Below, one piece after another: positions 16,583 to 24,972 of a stretch of DNA of 64,000 nt. The notes beneath the pieces are model-generated. The model was not told the origin of the DNA. It searched no databases and saw only the letters and a list, made by a program, of their open reading frames with translations. How positions within the stretch are numbered: the first letter of the stretch is position 1; every line of letters starts with the position of its first letter. The stretch is from Bacteroidota bacterium (GTDB lineage Bacteria; Bacteroidota; Bacteroidia; Cytophagales; Cyclobacteriaceae), in the NCBI GenBank assembly GCA_016178785.1, contig JACOSO010000096.1, positions 305,649-369,648 on the forward strand, read 5' to 3'. The translations under genes and the position numbers were made by a program.

Positions 16583-17032
16583 ATGAAAATCGAAGAAGAA
16601 ATCAAACAATCGAAATTTAAAAACCCCTTTCAAAAGGTAGCTATCAATTTGCAGTTTACGGCCAACTGGCTGGCTGCAAATAATAATGATTTTTTTAAGA
16701 ATTTTGGAATCACGATGCAGCAGTTCAATATCCTTAGAATCCTGCGTGGGCAAAATCCAAATTCAATATCTGCAGCGGAAATCAAGCAGCGAATGCTCGA
16801 CCGAAATTCGGACGTATCACGACTTCTTGATCGGCTCATCGACAAAAAGTTGATTGTAAAAACGCAATGCAAGGAAGACAAACGAGCAACAGATGTGAAG
16901 ATCACAGAAAATGGATTGAAACTTCTCTCCAAAATTGATTTACGCCTCGAAGAGATTGATTCTAAATTTTTAAATCTCACTGCCAAAGAGGCAAATCAAC
17001 TCAGTGATTTACTCGACAAATGTCGCGGCTAA
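16583..17032 (+). CDS. MarR-family transcriptional regulator
   Basis: A 149-residue protein with the MarR winged helix: FGITMQQFNILRILRGQNPNSISAAEIKQRMLDRNSDVSRLLDRLIDKKLI (recognition helix in SDVSRLLDRL) and the wing CKEDKRATDVKITENGLKLL. MarR dimers usually repress genes for stress and detoxification and bind short palindromes. The ATGTTTAAACAT palindromes upstream of yceI 1 and of pirin are candidate targets. Its 3' end overlaps that of the convergent peptidase gene by 4 nt. Confidence 0.9.
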   Translation: MKIEEEIKQSKFKNPFQKVAINLQFTANWLAANNNDFFKNFGITMQQFNILRILRGQNPNSISAAEIKQRMLDRNSDVSRLLDRLIDKKLIVKTQCKEDKRATDVKITENGLKLLSKIDLRLEEIDSKFLNLTAKEANQLSDLLDKCRG

Positions 17033-18750
17033 ACTTTGGCCAGTTCTTCTTTCACAAAACTCATCAATTCTCTAATGTAAGCTCTGCTAAAGTCAAATTT
17101 AATTCCGGCTGCTTTATAGATTTCGGGAATGGTTGTCATATTGCCAAGGCGCAATGCGTCCTGATAATTTTTCAGTCCTTTTTGTTTATCATTTTTGAAA
17201 TTTCTCCATACGGCAATTGCTCCCAATTGCGCCATTCCATATTCAATGTAATAGAACGGCACTTCATAAAGGTGAAGTTGCTTCTGCCAGAGATAATCTT
17301 TCCCCTCTTGCAGCCCTGACCAGTCGGTAACCGTGTCAGCGAATTGATCAAAAACAGAATTCCAATTCTTTTTTCTTTCTTCCGATGAATGCATTGGGTT
17401 TTCGTAAATCCAATGCTGGAATTTATCGATAGTGGCAACCCATGGAAGCGTTTCAATAATGTCTTCGAGCTGATCACGTTTTGCTCGCTTTAATTCTTTA
17501 TCGTTCGGAAAAAAGACTGGCCATTCGTCCATAGAAATTAATTCCATGCTCATCGAGGCAAGCTCGGCCACCTCCATAGGTGGTGATTTAAAATCATTCA
17601 GTTCAAGGTTCATAGTGAGGAAATTATGAACCGCGTGTCCACCCTCGTGCATGATCGTGGTCATATCGCGCATCGTAGAAGTGGCGTTCATAAAAATAAA
17701 GGGCACACCGATTTCAGCGAGCGGATAATTATATCCTCCGGGAGCTTTCCCCTTGCGGGATTCTAAATCCAAGTGGCCCATTTGTTTCATCACCTCGAGG
17801 CAGTTACCCAGATACGGATCTAATTTTTTAAACACACTGATTGATTTTTCAGTCAGCTCTTTTCCATCATTGAATGCTTTCAGTGGCTCACGGCCCTCCG
17901 CATCCACGGCTTTATCCCATGGACGGAGCTCAGCGATTTTCATCGTTGATTTTCTATCCTTTGCAAACTCGTTAAGCACAGGTACAACTTCGTTGGCAAT
18001 CGATTCATGAAAATCAAAACAGTCTTTTGGAGTATAATCAAATCGGCCATAAGCCTTGAACTGAAAATCTCTGAAATTTTTGAAGTCAGCGTTTACTGCT
18101 ACTTTGTGACGAAGAGAAATCAATTTGGAATACAACGCGTCAAGAGTCTCTTTATCTTTTAGTCTACGCTCGGTAATTTTTCTATAAACTTCTTCACGCT
18201 TTACTCGGTCAGTTGATTGCAACAAAACTCCCGCTTGTGGCAAAGTCATTTCCTGTTCATTCGCATGAACTGTCATCGCACCGGAGATCTCGGCAAACTT
18301 CTGAGTCTCGGTACTGATCTCCGTGAACAATGGAATATTCTCCTCCCTGAAAAGCTCAACTTCTTTTTTGAGATTGCGCATCATCAAATTAAACCCGCTT
18401 AAGTTCTCCAAATTTTTGCTCCACGGAGAATCTAAAACTTTTTTATTTAACTGATCAGAATAAGGGGCAATATGCGGTTGGATGTTCTGAATAAAATCCT
18501 GATATGCCTTGCTATATTCTTCTTTGTCTGTATAGCATGTCATACGAATGTAACGCCAGCCGAGGTCTTCACTCACCACAGATTCAAGTTCACTCCTGTC
18601 GCGAAGCCATTGCTTCAATTCGCCATCACTGTTAATCGCTCTTTCTAAAAGTTTTTCCAAGAAAGGTTTTAGCGTTTCCCAATCAGAAACTTGAAAGTTT
18701 TCGGGCATAAACTTGCGGGCGGGACGTTTCGGAATTACAATGGCTTCCAT
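17029..18750 (-). CDS. M3 family oligoendopeptidase (PepF-like)
   Basis: A 573-residue cytosolic zinc metallopeptidase of family M3. The zinc motif HEGGH is in TTIMHEGGHAVHNF (about residue 368), with the downstream Glu region ELASMSMELISMDEW. Length and the NADFKNFRDFQFKAYGRFDYT block fit the oligoendopeptidase F group, which cleaves short peptides in the cytoplasm. It is transcribed alone, divergent from an AraC regulator. Confidence 0.9.
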   Translation of the reverse strand: MEAIVIPKRPARKFMPENFQVSDWETLKPFLEKLLERAINSDGELKQWLRDRSELESVVSEDLGWRYIRMTCYTDKEEYSKAYQDFIQNIQPHIAPYSDQLNKKVLDSPWSKNLENLSGFNLMMRNLKKEVELFREENIPLFTEISTETQKFAEISGAMTVHANEQEMTLPQAGVLLQSTDRVKREEVYRKITERRLKDKETLDALYSKLISLRHKVAVNADFKNFRDFQFKAYGRFDYTPKDCFDFHESIANEVVPVLNEFAKDRKSTMKIAELRPWDKAVDAEGREPLKAFNDGKELTEKSISVFKKLDPYLGNCLEVMKQMGHLDLESRKGKAPGGYNYPLAEIGVPFIFMNATSTMRDMTTIMHEGGHAVHNFLTMNLELNDFKSPPMEVAELASMSMELISMDEWPVFFPNDKELKRAKRDQLEDIIETLPWVATIDKFQHWIYENPMHSSEERKKNWNSVFDQFADTVTDWSGLQEGKDYLWQKQLHLYEVPFYYIEYGMAQLGAIAVWRNFKNDKQKGLKNYQDALRLGNMTTIPEIYKAAGIKFDFSRAYIRELMSFVKEELAKV

Positions 18751-18809
18751 TCAGTAATTATTATGTATCCCAAATAAACTTTAATTTCATCAATTCGTAA
18801 AACCTATTT

Positions 18810-19739
18810 ATGGTTCTGAACGAATTTCCTGATTTAATCTGGCTGAAGAGGCAAATCAGCAGTCGATTCGAAAACCGGGCCGGCTGGAATGGGCGAATTC
18901 TGAAAGAACAAGGCTGGCCAACGGTTTTATTAAATGTCAAAACCAGCGGTATCTCCCGCGACAATATTAAAGGTCCGTTTAGCTTATTCGGAAACCTGAA
19001 GGGCTCAAGCTTTGTAAAAGTTGATACCAGAAAAGTAAAAGTAAGCGAGGATCATTTCTTCATTACCAATTCAGGGCAAAATTACTCGCTTGAAATTGAT
19101 GACAAGTCAAAAACTGAAACTTTCAATATCCATTTCGGAGATCAGTTTGCTGACCAGTTAATTCATAGCCAAAGTTCTTCGGTTGAAAAAATAATGGAAG
19201 AGCGATTTCAAACTCCAATCCACTCCTTTTCATTTCACAATCGGCTAATCAGAAAAACAAAGGAGATCAATGAGTTATTGTTAGAACTTCAATCCAACAA
19301 AGACGAACTGAAAGAAGAAGAACTTTTATCGCATTTGTTCATCGAATTGTTTCGAGAGGAGCTGAAATTAACTCATGCAACAAAAGCGCTTCCCTCAATT
19401 AGGGAATCTACTCGATCAGAGCTGGTCAAAAGAATTCTCTTAAGCACAGATTACATTCACGAATTTTATAACCAACAATTGACGCTGGGTGAATTGGCCA
19501 ACACAAGCTGCTTATCGAAATTCCATTTCCTGCGCCTATTCAAAATCGCGACTGGGCAGACCCCTCATCAATTCATTACCAAAGTGCGCATCGAAAAATC
19601 AAAAGAGCTTTTGAATAATTCAAACGAAGAGATCAAACAGATTGCTGATATCGTTGGCTTTTCTGATAGCAGTTCGTTCAGTAGGGCATTTCATCAACAT
19701 GTGGGAGCGTATCCCTCACAATTCAGAGGCCTCACCTAA
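18810..19739 (+). CDS. AraC-family transcriptional regulator
   Basis: A 309-residue regulator with a cupin-like N-terminal half (about 40-130) and a C-terminal AraC/XylS domain: LTLGELANTSCLSKFHFLRLFKIATGQTPHQFITKVRIEKSKELL and IKQIADIVGFSDSSSFSRAFHQHVGAYPSQFR. The last codons, Gly-Leu-Thr-stop, are encoded by the left end of a dispersed repeat (19728-19803), so the native C-terminus may have been altered by its insertion. No neighbour suggests a target. Confidence 0.9.
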   Translation: MVLNEFPDLIWLKRQISSRFENRAGWNGRILKEQGWPTVLLNVKTSGISRDNIKGPFSLFGNLKGSSFVKVDTRKVKVSEDHFFITNSGQNYSLEIDDKSKTETFNIHFGDQFADQLIHSQSSSVEKIMEERFQTPIHSFSFHNRLIRKTKEINELLLELQSNKDELKEEELLSHLFIELFREELKLTHATKALPSIRESTRSELVKRILLSTDYIHEFYNQQLTLGELANTSCLSKFHFLRLFKIATGQTPHQFITKVRIEKSKELLNNSNEEIKQIADIVGFSDSSSFSRAFHQHVGAYPSQFRGLT

Positions 19740-19803
19740 ATCCTCTCCGGAGGAGAGGACTCTAGCTCCCTTCTCCTTTTGGAGAAGGGTTGGGGATGAG
19801 GCC
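19728..19803. repeat. Twin-hairpin dispersed repeat, copy B
   Basis: This is the reverse complement of copy A at 2098-2171: GGCCTCACCTAAA, hairpin TCCTCTCC (19741-19748)/GGAGAGGA (19752-19759), hairpin CCCTTCTCC (19768-19776)/GGAGAAGGG (19781-19789), then TTGGGGATGAGGCC. It begins inside the araC-type coding sequence and provides its stop codon. Confidence 0.88.
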
Positions 19804-19868
19804 TTTTAGCAATTTTTGTCATGCCGTGTCTCTGATGCTTTGCGTTCTTTGAATAAATTTTAGAGACT

Positions 19869-20579
19869 ATGAATCAGATTATCGCTGCCTTGGGTTTTCC
19901 AGCCATTACCCTGATCTTTTATGGACTTGGCTTCAATGAGTTGAGGAATACCCTGCAAAGAAGTTCATTTGATGAGAGTAAAAAGAAAAGAATCTTTAAT
20001 CGCGTTTTAATCTCAACCATCCTTTGGGTTGTTTTTGTTTGCGAGTGGTCATTGAGTGGAATGATGCAGAATTTTAGCCTGTTTCCTTTGAATGTAGCAC
20101 CTGTGATGATCATTCCCCTGATCATACTTCTGTTCGTCACGTTTTCAAAAACAACAAAGGAAATCTTAATTCATGTTGAGCCTCAGGCAATCATCCGACT
20201 TCAATCATTTCGAATTTTTGTAGAGTTGGTGATTTGGTTGCTTTTTATTGAAAAGATGCTTCCGGTTCAAATGACGTTTGAAGGACGTAATCTTGATATT
20301 CTTTCAGGTATCACTGCGGTAGTCGTTGCGTGGCTAGCTGCCAATCAGAAGATAAACAAAACCATTCTTGCCATTTGGAACATCGCTTGTCTCGGCTTGC
20401 TCGTCAACATCGTAATTGTTGCCATTCTGTCGATGCCTACTCCATTCCAGTATTTTTTCAATGAGCCAATGAATATGGTCGTGACAAAATTCCCGTATGT
20501 TTTTCTACCAGCATTCCTGGTTCCCCTCGCTTACATGTTGCATTTCTTTTCGCTAATGCAGTTGGCTGTAAAGAAATGA
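19869..20579 (+). CDS. Seven-helix membrane protein of unknown function
   Basis: A 236-residue integral membrane protein with about seven hydrophobic segments (near residues 3-22, 46-65, 77-95, 117-134, 144-160, 165-190 and 212-232). I recognise no catalytic or transport motif. Charged residues concentrate in the loop at about 25-45 (RSSFDESKKKR). It is a single gene between two dispersed repeats. Confidence 0.7.
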   Translation: MNQIIAALGFPAITLIFYGLGFNELRNTLQRSSFDESKKKRIFNRVLISTILWVVFVCEWSLSGMMQNFSLFPLNVAPVMIIPLIILLFVTFSKTTKEILIHVEPQAIIRLQSFRIFVELVIWLLFIEKMLPVQMTFEGRNLDILSGITAVVVAWLAANQKINKTILAIWNIACLGLLVNIVIVAILSMPTPFQYFFNEPMNMVVTKFPYVFLPAFLVPLAYMLHFFSLMQLAVKK

Positions 20580-20644
20580 TCGCTCGAGCAAAAAAATTAA
20601 CCGAAAAGGCGCAGAGGCGCAAAGAATTCAGAAGCCAAGTTCAT

Positions 20645-20700
20645 CCCTCTCCCCCGGAGAGGGCATCTCAATTCCGATAACGCAGTAATTGCGAAGGGTG
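20645..20700. repeat. Hairpin repeat related to the dispersed family, copy D
   Basis: CCCTCTCC (20645-20652) pairs with GGAGAGGG (20656-20663). It is followed by a small CGCA/TGCG hairpin and GAAGGGTGAGGC. It lies between the membrane protein gene and the convergent rplI terminator, and is a truncated or different variant of copies A to C. Confidence 0.55.
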
Positions 20701-20710
20701 AGGCTGAGGC

Positions 20711-20740
20711 AAAAAAGCCGAAGATTTCTCCTCGGCTTCG
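20711..20740 (-). terminator. Rho-independent terminator of the rpsF-rpsR-rplI operon
   Basis: On the minus strand AGCCGA and TCGGCT form a stem around a 10-nt loop, followed by TTTTTT (the A-run at 20711-20716). It lies just after the rplI stop. Confidence 0.75.
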
Positions 20741-20761
20741 CATATTATTTTAAAAGCTGGA

Positions 20762-21205
20762 TTACTCAGCTACCACATTTACAGAAATGTTGTGCTTCAC
20801 TTCTTTGTGAAGATCCAACAACGCAATGTATGTTCCGAGTTCTTTAGGTTGCTCTTTAAAGCTAATCTTCTTACGATCAACATCAAATCCTTTTGCTTTC
20901 AAAGCATCGCTTATCTGCAATGAAGTAACGGCACCGAAGATCTTACCGGTTTCTCCGGCTTTTGTTCTGATCTCCACACTCATCTCACCAATCTTTGAAG
21001 CAATTGCTTCCGCATCCTGCTTAAGCTTGGCAGCCTTGTGTGCAGCCTGACGAATATCTTCCGATACTCTCCTTTTGTTCGAGTCGTTCGCAATCAATGC
21101 TACTCCGTTCGGAATAAGGTAATTGCGTCCGTAGCCAGCCTTTACCTTTACAGTGTCGTTTTTGTAACCCAGCCCTGTTACGTCTTGTGTCAAAATGATT
21201 TCCAT
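20762..21205 (-). CDS. rplI: 50S ribosomal protein L9
   Basis: A 147-residue protein, normal length for L9. It starts MEIILTQDVTGLGYKNDTVKVKAGYGRNYLIPNGVA, the conserved 23S-rRNA-binding N-domain, then has the long helix (SNKRRVSEDIRQAAHKAAKLKQDAEAI) and the C-domain ending in NVVAE. Third gene of the conserved S6-S18-L9 operon, 19 nt after rpsR. Confidence 0.97.
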   Translation of the reverse strand: MEIILTQDVTGLGYKNDTVKVKAGYGRNYLIPNGVALIANDSNKRRVSEDIRQAAHKAAKLKQDAEAIASKIGEMSVEIRTKAGETGKIFGAVTSLQISDALKAKGFDVDRKKISFKEQPKELGTYIALLDLHKEVKHNISVNVVAE

Positions 21206-21224
21206 AGTATTACAAGGTTATAGG

Positions 21225-21476
21225 TTATTTCATTTGGTCAGCCAGGTAAGGCAATATCGCAATGTGTCTTGCTCGCTTTACAGCCTGCGACACTTTACGC
21301 TGGAACTTCCAGCTTGTGCCGGTAAGTCTGCGAGGTAAAATTTTGCCTTGTTCGTTGATAAATTTCAACAAGAAATCAGGGTCTTTGTAATCAATGTACT
21401 TGATCCCGTTCTTTTTGAAGCGGCAGTATTTAGGTTTAATCTCTGCGCGCTTGATAGGTTCATTCATTAGTGTCAT
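21225..21476 (-). CDS. rpsR: 30S ribosomal protein S18
   Basis: An 83-residue S18 with the core [48 protein letters not shown]. Its ATG overlaps the rpsF stop (ATGA), so translation is coupled to S6, its binding partner on the 30S platform. Confidence 0.97.
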   Translation of the reverse strand: MTLMNEPIKRAEIKPKYCRFKKNGIKYIDYKDPDFLLKFINEQGKILPRRLTGTSWKFQRKVSQAVKRARHIAILPYLADQMK

Positions 21477-21856
21477 GCTTCAACCCTCTCTCTTTTTTGT
21501 GTAGTAACCGTTTTTTTAGTGCGATTGAATTCGCCTTTGCGCCTCCTGGCGTTGTATGCCACCGCGTGCTTATCAAGCACTGTGGTGAGAAAACGCATCA
21601 CTGATTCGTCACGTCTGAATTCTGTTTCCAACGTGTTGATGATACCAGTGTTTTCTGTCGCAAATTCGAGGAGGTTGTAGAAGCCGGTAGACTTGTTTTG
21701 GATGGGATAGGCCATCTTTTTCAGTCCCCACTGCTCCTTGTTGATGATCTCGGCTTTTGCCTTGGTCAACACCTTCACAAATTTCTCGACAGTATCCTTT
21801 GCCTGATCTTCAGACAAAACGGGATTGAGAATGAATACCGTCTCGTAGTTTTTCAT
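21473..21856 (-). CDS. rpsF: 30S ribosomal protein S6
   Basis: A 127-residue S6, beginning [30 protein letters not shown] and containing [23 protein letters not shown] basic tail ([23 protein letters not shown]) extends past the core fold, as in some Bacteroidota S6 proteins. First gene of the operon, with a clear promoter 27 nt upstream. Confidence 0.97.
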   Translation of the reverse strand: MKNYETVFILNPVLSEDQAKDTVEKFVKVLTKAKAEIINKEQWGLKKMAYPIQNKSTGFYNLLEFATENTGIINTLETEFRRDESVMRFLTTVLDKHAVAYNARRRKGEFNRTKKTVTTQKRERVEA

Positions 21857-21882
21857 GAATAAAATTTGTTTTTAATGGGCTG

Positions 21883-21914
21883 CAAAGGTATAAAATCTGA
21901 TCTAAATGGCCAAA
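21883..21914 (-). promoter_or_regulatory. Bacteroidota-type promoter of rpsF
   Basis: On the minus strand TTTG (21914-21911) is followed after 20 nt by TACCTTTG (21890-21883), matching the -33/-7 consensus TTTG/TAnnTTTG. The leader to the ATG is about 27 nt. Confidence 0.7.
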
Positions 21915-22015
21915 GCGGTGCCCAAAATGAATTTAGGGCCTTATTTCCATAATTCTTAGCTAAATCAAGGTGATTTCCAGCATTTTAGCTTAATTTAAAG
22001 TTGCCTTGACAGATT

Positions 22016-22414
22016 ATGCCAGATTTTGAAGCCTTAAACTTTCTTGTAGTCGAAGATGATCCCGTCACCCAATTCCTGACAAAACAGATGTTGGAGGTAG
22101 AGCATTTACAACACACTTGCGTGGATAGCGGAGAAAAGGCCATTGAAGCATTGAAAACAAAAAAGTTTCATTGTGTCCTTATGGATATTGTAATGCCTGG
22201 CGAAGATGGCATGAACACCGTTCGATGGATTCGCGACAGCGAAGATGAATACTTTAAGAAGCTTCCCATATTTGCGCTCACTTCATTTTCCTCAGAAGAG
22301 CATACCAAAGAAATTATGGAAGCGGGGCTGAATGGCCACCTGGTAAAACCATTGGATGTGGCCGTTCTGAAAAAGCTTTATACAGAATATCTGGCTTCGC
22401 AAGTGCGGTCATAA
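22016..22414 (+). CDS. Single-domain response regulator (CheY-like)
   Basis: A 132-residue receiver domain with acidic pocket VVEDD (11-15), phospho-acceptor Asp57 (VLMDIVMPGEDG), Thr89 (FALTS) and Lys111 (HLVKPLD). It has no output domain, so it likely acts by protein contact or in a phosphorelay. No kinase gene is adjacent. Its 3' end overlaps the convergent DUF5615 gene by 6 nt. Confidence 0.92.
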   Translation: MPDFEALNFLVVEDDPVTQFLTKQMLEVEHLQHTCVDSGEKAIEALKTKKFHCVLMDIVMPGEDGMNTVRWIRDSEDEYFKKLPIFALTSFSSEEHTKEIMEAGLNGHLVKPLDVAVLKKLYTEYLASQVRS

Positions 22415-22771
22415 GAAGTACGCTCTTTGGCGAATACTTTCATTTTCGATCACAGTAAACTTATCTTCCAATTTCAGTTTTCCAGATTTCATCAAGTCAA
22501 TCAAAAGTTGCCCGGCTGATTCGGGAGAATCACCTTTGTATCTGAAGAAAATCACTGCTGGAGGATTCTCATGTCCATGCTTGAAAATAATCTCTCCATA
22601 GTCTTTATCGAAAGTCAAAATTATTGACCTATCAGCTTTAGCTTTCTCAATTACTTCCATATCTGAAATTCCAGATAACGATTCGGATACACTCAAGACC
22701 TCATGGCCTGCTTGTCGGATCAAAAGAATACTTGGCAGTGGAAAGTTTTCGTTAGCGAGAAATCGCATCAA
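22409..22771 (-). CDS. DUF5615 (PIN-like) protein, putative toxin
   Basis: A 120-residue protein with the DUF5615 pattern: LANENFPLPSILLIRQAGHEV, an ISDMEVIEKAKADRSIILTFDKDYGEIIF block with the acidic residues of a PIN-like nuclease fold, and AVIFFRYKGDSPESAGQLL. The upstream DUF433 gene overlaps it by 4 nt. The pair is commonly predicted to be a VapBC-like toxin-antitoxin or RNA-processing module; activity in this family is not well established. Confidence 0.82.
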   Translation of the reverse strand: MMRFLANENFPLPSILLIRQAGHEVLSVSESLSGISDMEVIEKAKADRSIILTFDKDYGEIIFKHGHENPPAVIFFRYKGDSPESAGQLLIDLMKSGKLKLEDKFTVIENESIRQRAYFL

Positions 22772-23004
22772 GCGCTTTTAGGAAAAGGAAAGTATAGTTC
22801 GTTCTCAATACAATCTTTCAGGTAAGCAAAGACTGCTTTCAGATCATTCTCAGTTAGCTTAGGATAGCTTTCAAAAATCTTCTTTTCAGTCCACCCATTC
22901 GCTAATAAATCGAGAATGAGTTCGATAGAGATTCGGGTTCCCTTAATTGTTGGTTTACCCAGCAGAATTTCGGTGTCAGACACAATGTGATCTTTCCAAT
23001 TCAT
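22768..23004 (-). CDS. DUF433 protein, putative antitoxin
   Basis: A 78-residue DUF433 protein: HIVSDTEILLGKPTIKGTRISIELILDLLANGWTEKKIFESYPKLTENDLKAVFAYLKD. The fold is a small HTH-like domain, often placed before PIN-like genes. Its stop overlaps the start of the DUF5615 gene. A consensus -7 box, TATCTTTG, lies at 23016-23009 on this strand, only 4 nt before the ATG, so the mRNA may be nearly leaderless. Confidence 0.85.
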   Translation of the reverse strand: MNWKDHIVSDTEILLGKPTIKGTRISIELILDLLANGWTEKKIFESYPKLTENDLKAVFAYLKDCIENELYFPFPKSA

Positions 23005-23008
23005 AAAT

Positions 23009-23016
23009 CAAAGATA
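23009..23016 (-). promoter_or_regulatory. -7 promoter box very close to the DUF433 start
   Basis: TATCTTTG matches TAnnTTTG exactly and is 4 nt from the ATG. No clear -33 TTTG occurs at 17-21 nt. If active, it would make a leaderless transcript. Confidence 0.4.
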
Positions 23017-23064
23017 TTGCTTTTCATTTGATTTGAGTACAACCAAATCGCGAACCCGATCCTT

Positions 23065-23472
23065 CTATCCAAACACTTCCTTCACCGCATCTTTGGCAAT
23101 TTGCTCATCATCGGCTTCGGGCAAGCCACTCACACCAATCGCTCCAATCACTTTATCGTTTTGAATAATAGGAACGCCTCCGCCAAAGCCTGTAATTCGT
23201 TCATCGCCCCAAAAAGCAGGATTGTCTTTGCCGCGCATGCGCTCGCCCATTTTGCTGGTTTCAGAACGATCGCAAGCAGAGGTGTATGCTTTGTTCTGGG
23301 CAATCTTTGACGCGGCCGGGCTTGAGCCATCCATCCGGATAAATGCAATAAGTTCTCCTTCCGGTCCGCAAATCGAAACAGCAATGCTTTTATTATTTTT
23401 CTTCACCTGCTGAACGCAGTAGTTGATCAATTTCAATGCCTCGTCCGAGCTTACTTTATCTATACTGTACAT
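23065..23472 (-). CDS. GlcG/HbpS-family heme-degrading-domain protein
   Basis: A 135-residue cytosolic protein of the GlcG/HbpS (DUF336) family: VSICGPEGELIAFIRMDGSSPAASKIAQNKAYTSA, then GGGVPIIQNDKVIGAIGVSGLPEADDEQIAKDAV. Members bind heme or cobalamin-like ligands or belong to glycolate or propanediol clusters; the function here is open. It lies 26 nt after purB on the same strand, so is likely cotranscribed. Confidence 0.85.
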   Translation of the reverse strand: MYSIDKVSSDEALKLINYCVQQVKKNNKSIAVSICGPEGELIAFIRMDGSSPAASKIAQNKAYTSACDRSETSKMGERMRGKDNPAFWGDERITGFGGGVPIIQNDKVIGAIGVSGLPEADDEQIAKDAVKEVFG

Positions 23473-23498
23473 GGCTAAGTTTAATAAAGGAATGAATA

Positions 23499-24842
23499 TT
23501 AAATCCCAACGTAATTATACGGGCTGATCTTCTTGAGCTGTTCTTTCAATTCTTTTTTAATCTCTAGTCCCTCAATAAAATGGTGAATGGCTTGTTGAGT
23601 TATCTTCTCATTTTTTCGCGTCAGCTCTTTCAGTGCTTCGTAAGGATTAGGATATCCTTCCTTTCGTAAAATAGTTTGGATGGCTTCAGCCACCACCGCC
23701 CAGTTTTCTTCGAGGTCGTGATCGAGAGCGGCCTGGTTCAACTCTAATTTGCTGATCCCTTTTTGCAAAGATTTTAAAGCCACCCATGTGTGCGCCATCG
23801 GCATGCCAACGTTTCGTAGCACGGTTGAGTCTGTAAGGTCACGTTGCAGGCGTGAAATGGGAAGCTTGGCAGAAAGATGTTCGAACAGTGCATTAGCCAA
23901 CCCTAAATTCCCCTCGGCATTTTCGAAGTCGATCGGGTTTACTTTGTGCGGCATAGCGCTGCTACCTATCTCCCCTGCCTTGATTTTTTGTTTGAAATAG
24001 TTGACCGAAACATAGTGCCAAACATCCCGGCTGTAATCAACGAGAATCGTGTTGATGCGTTTCAAATTATCAAGCACTGCGGCAAGGTTATCGTAGTGTT
24101 CTATTTGCGTTGTCGGGTGACTGCGATCCAGTCCCAAATATTTCTTCACGAAATTATTTCCAAAATTCAGCCAGTCGATTTCCGGATAGGCCACATGGTG
24201 CGCGTTGAAGTTTCCCGTGGCACCGCCAAACTTTGCAGAGTTCGGAATGGTCTTTAAAAGATCAATCTGCCTTTTGATTCGCTCGCTAAACACCGCAATC
24301 TCTTTTCCCAGCCTTGTGGGTGAAGCCGGTTGCCCATGCGTGCGTGCGAGCATGGCGATGTCTTTCCATTGATCGACCTGAGAATCAAGTAACGAAACCA
24401 GCTTGTGCAATTCAGGCAAAAATTCTTTTTCCAAAAATTCCTTCAACAACAAGGGAGTAGCAGTATTGTTGATGTCTTGTGAAGTAAGTCCAAAGTGGAT
24501 GAATTCCTTAAAGGATGAAAGCTCCAGTTTATCAAATTCCTTTTTGATGAAATACTCCACCGCCTTTACATCGTGGTTGGTTGTCTTCTCAATCTCTTTG
24601 ATCTGTTGCGCATCAGCTTCTGAGAAACCCTGATAGATTTTTCGCAGCACTCCAAATTTGTCATTCGGGAATGATTTCAACTGCTCCAATGGTAACTCAC
24701 AAAGTGATATGAAATATTCCACCTCCACCAATATTCGGTAGCGCATCAAAGCGAACTCTGAAAAATAGTGAGCAAGCGGTTTTGCCGTTTCGAAATAGCG
24801 ACCATCAATGGGTGAGATGGCAGTAAGGGAATTGAGTTGCAC
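23499..24842 (-). CDS. purB: Adenylosuccinate lyase
   Basis: A 447-residue member of the fumarase/aspartase superfamily. It starts LNSLTAISPIDGRYFETAKPLAHYFSEFALMRYRILVE, has HFGLTSQDINNTA, the conserved ARTHGQPASPT (catalytic His) and the signature GSSAMPHKVNPIDFENAEGN (about residue 297) with the mobile catalytic Ser loop. It cleaves SAICAR and adenylosuccinate to release fumarate in purine synthesis. This is the E. coli-type PurB. Confidence 0.95.
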   Translation of the reverse strand: MQLNSLTAISPIDGRYFETAKPLAHYFSEFALMRYRILVEVEYFISLCELPLEQLKSFPNDKFGVLRKIYQGFSEADAQQIKEIEKTTNHDVKAVEYFIKKEFDKLELSSFKEFIHFGLTSQDINNTATPLLLKEFLEKEFLPELHKLVSLLDSQVDQWKDIAMLARTHGQPASPTRLGKEIAVFSERIKRQIDLLKTIPNSAKFGGATGNFNAHHVAYPEIDWLNFGNNFVKKYLGLDRSHPTTQIEHYDNLAAVLDNLKRINTILVDYSRDVWHYVSVNYFKQKIKAGEIGSSAMPHKVNPIDFENAEGNLGLANALFEHLSAKLPISRLQRDLTDSTVLRNVGMPMAHTWVALKSLQKGISKLELNQAALDHDLEENWAVVAEAIQTILRKEGYPNPYEALKELTRKNEKITQQAIHHFIEGLEIKKELKEQLKKISPYNYVGI

Positions 24843-24972
24843 GTGGTAAATTAAGGCATCAAAATTAGCAAAAGCAATTTAACAGTCCTTTAACAGATCT
24901 CCCGGTATAAATTCTGAAACTCCTGCCGCACTTATTCGTAAAGTAAACTGTTTTTGACCTCAAGCCTCCTCC

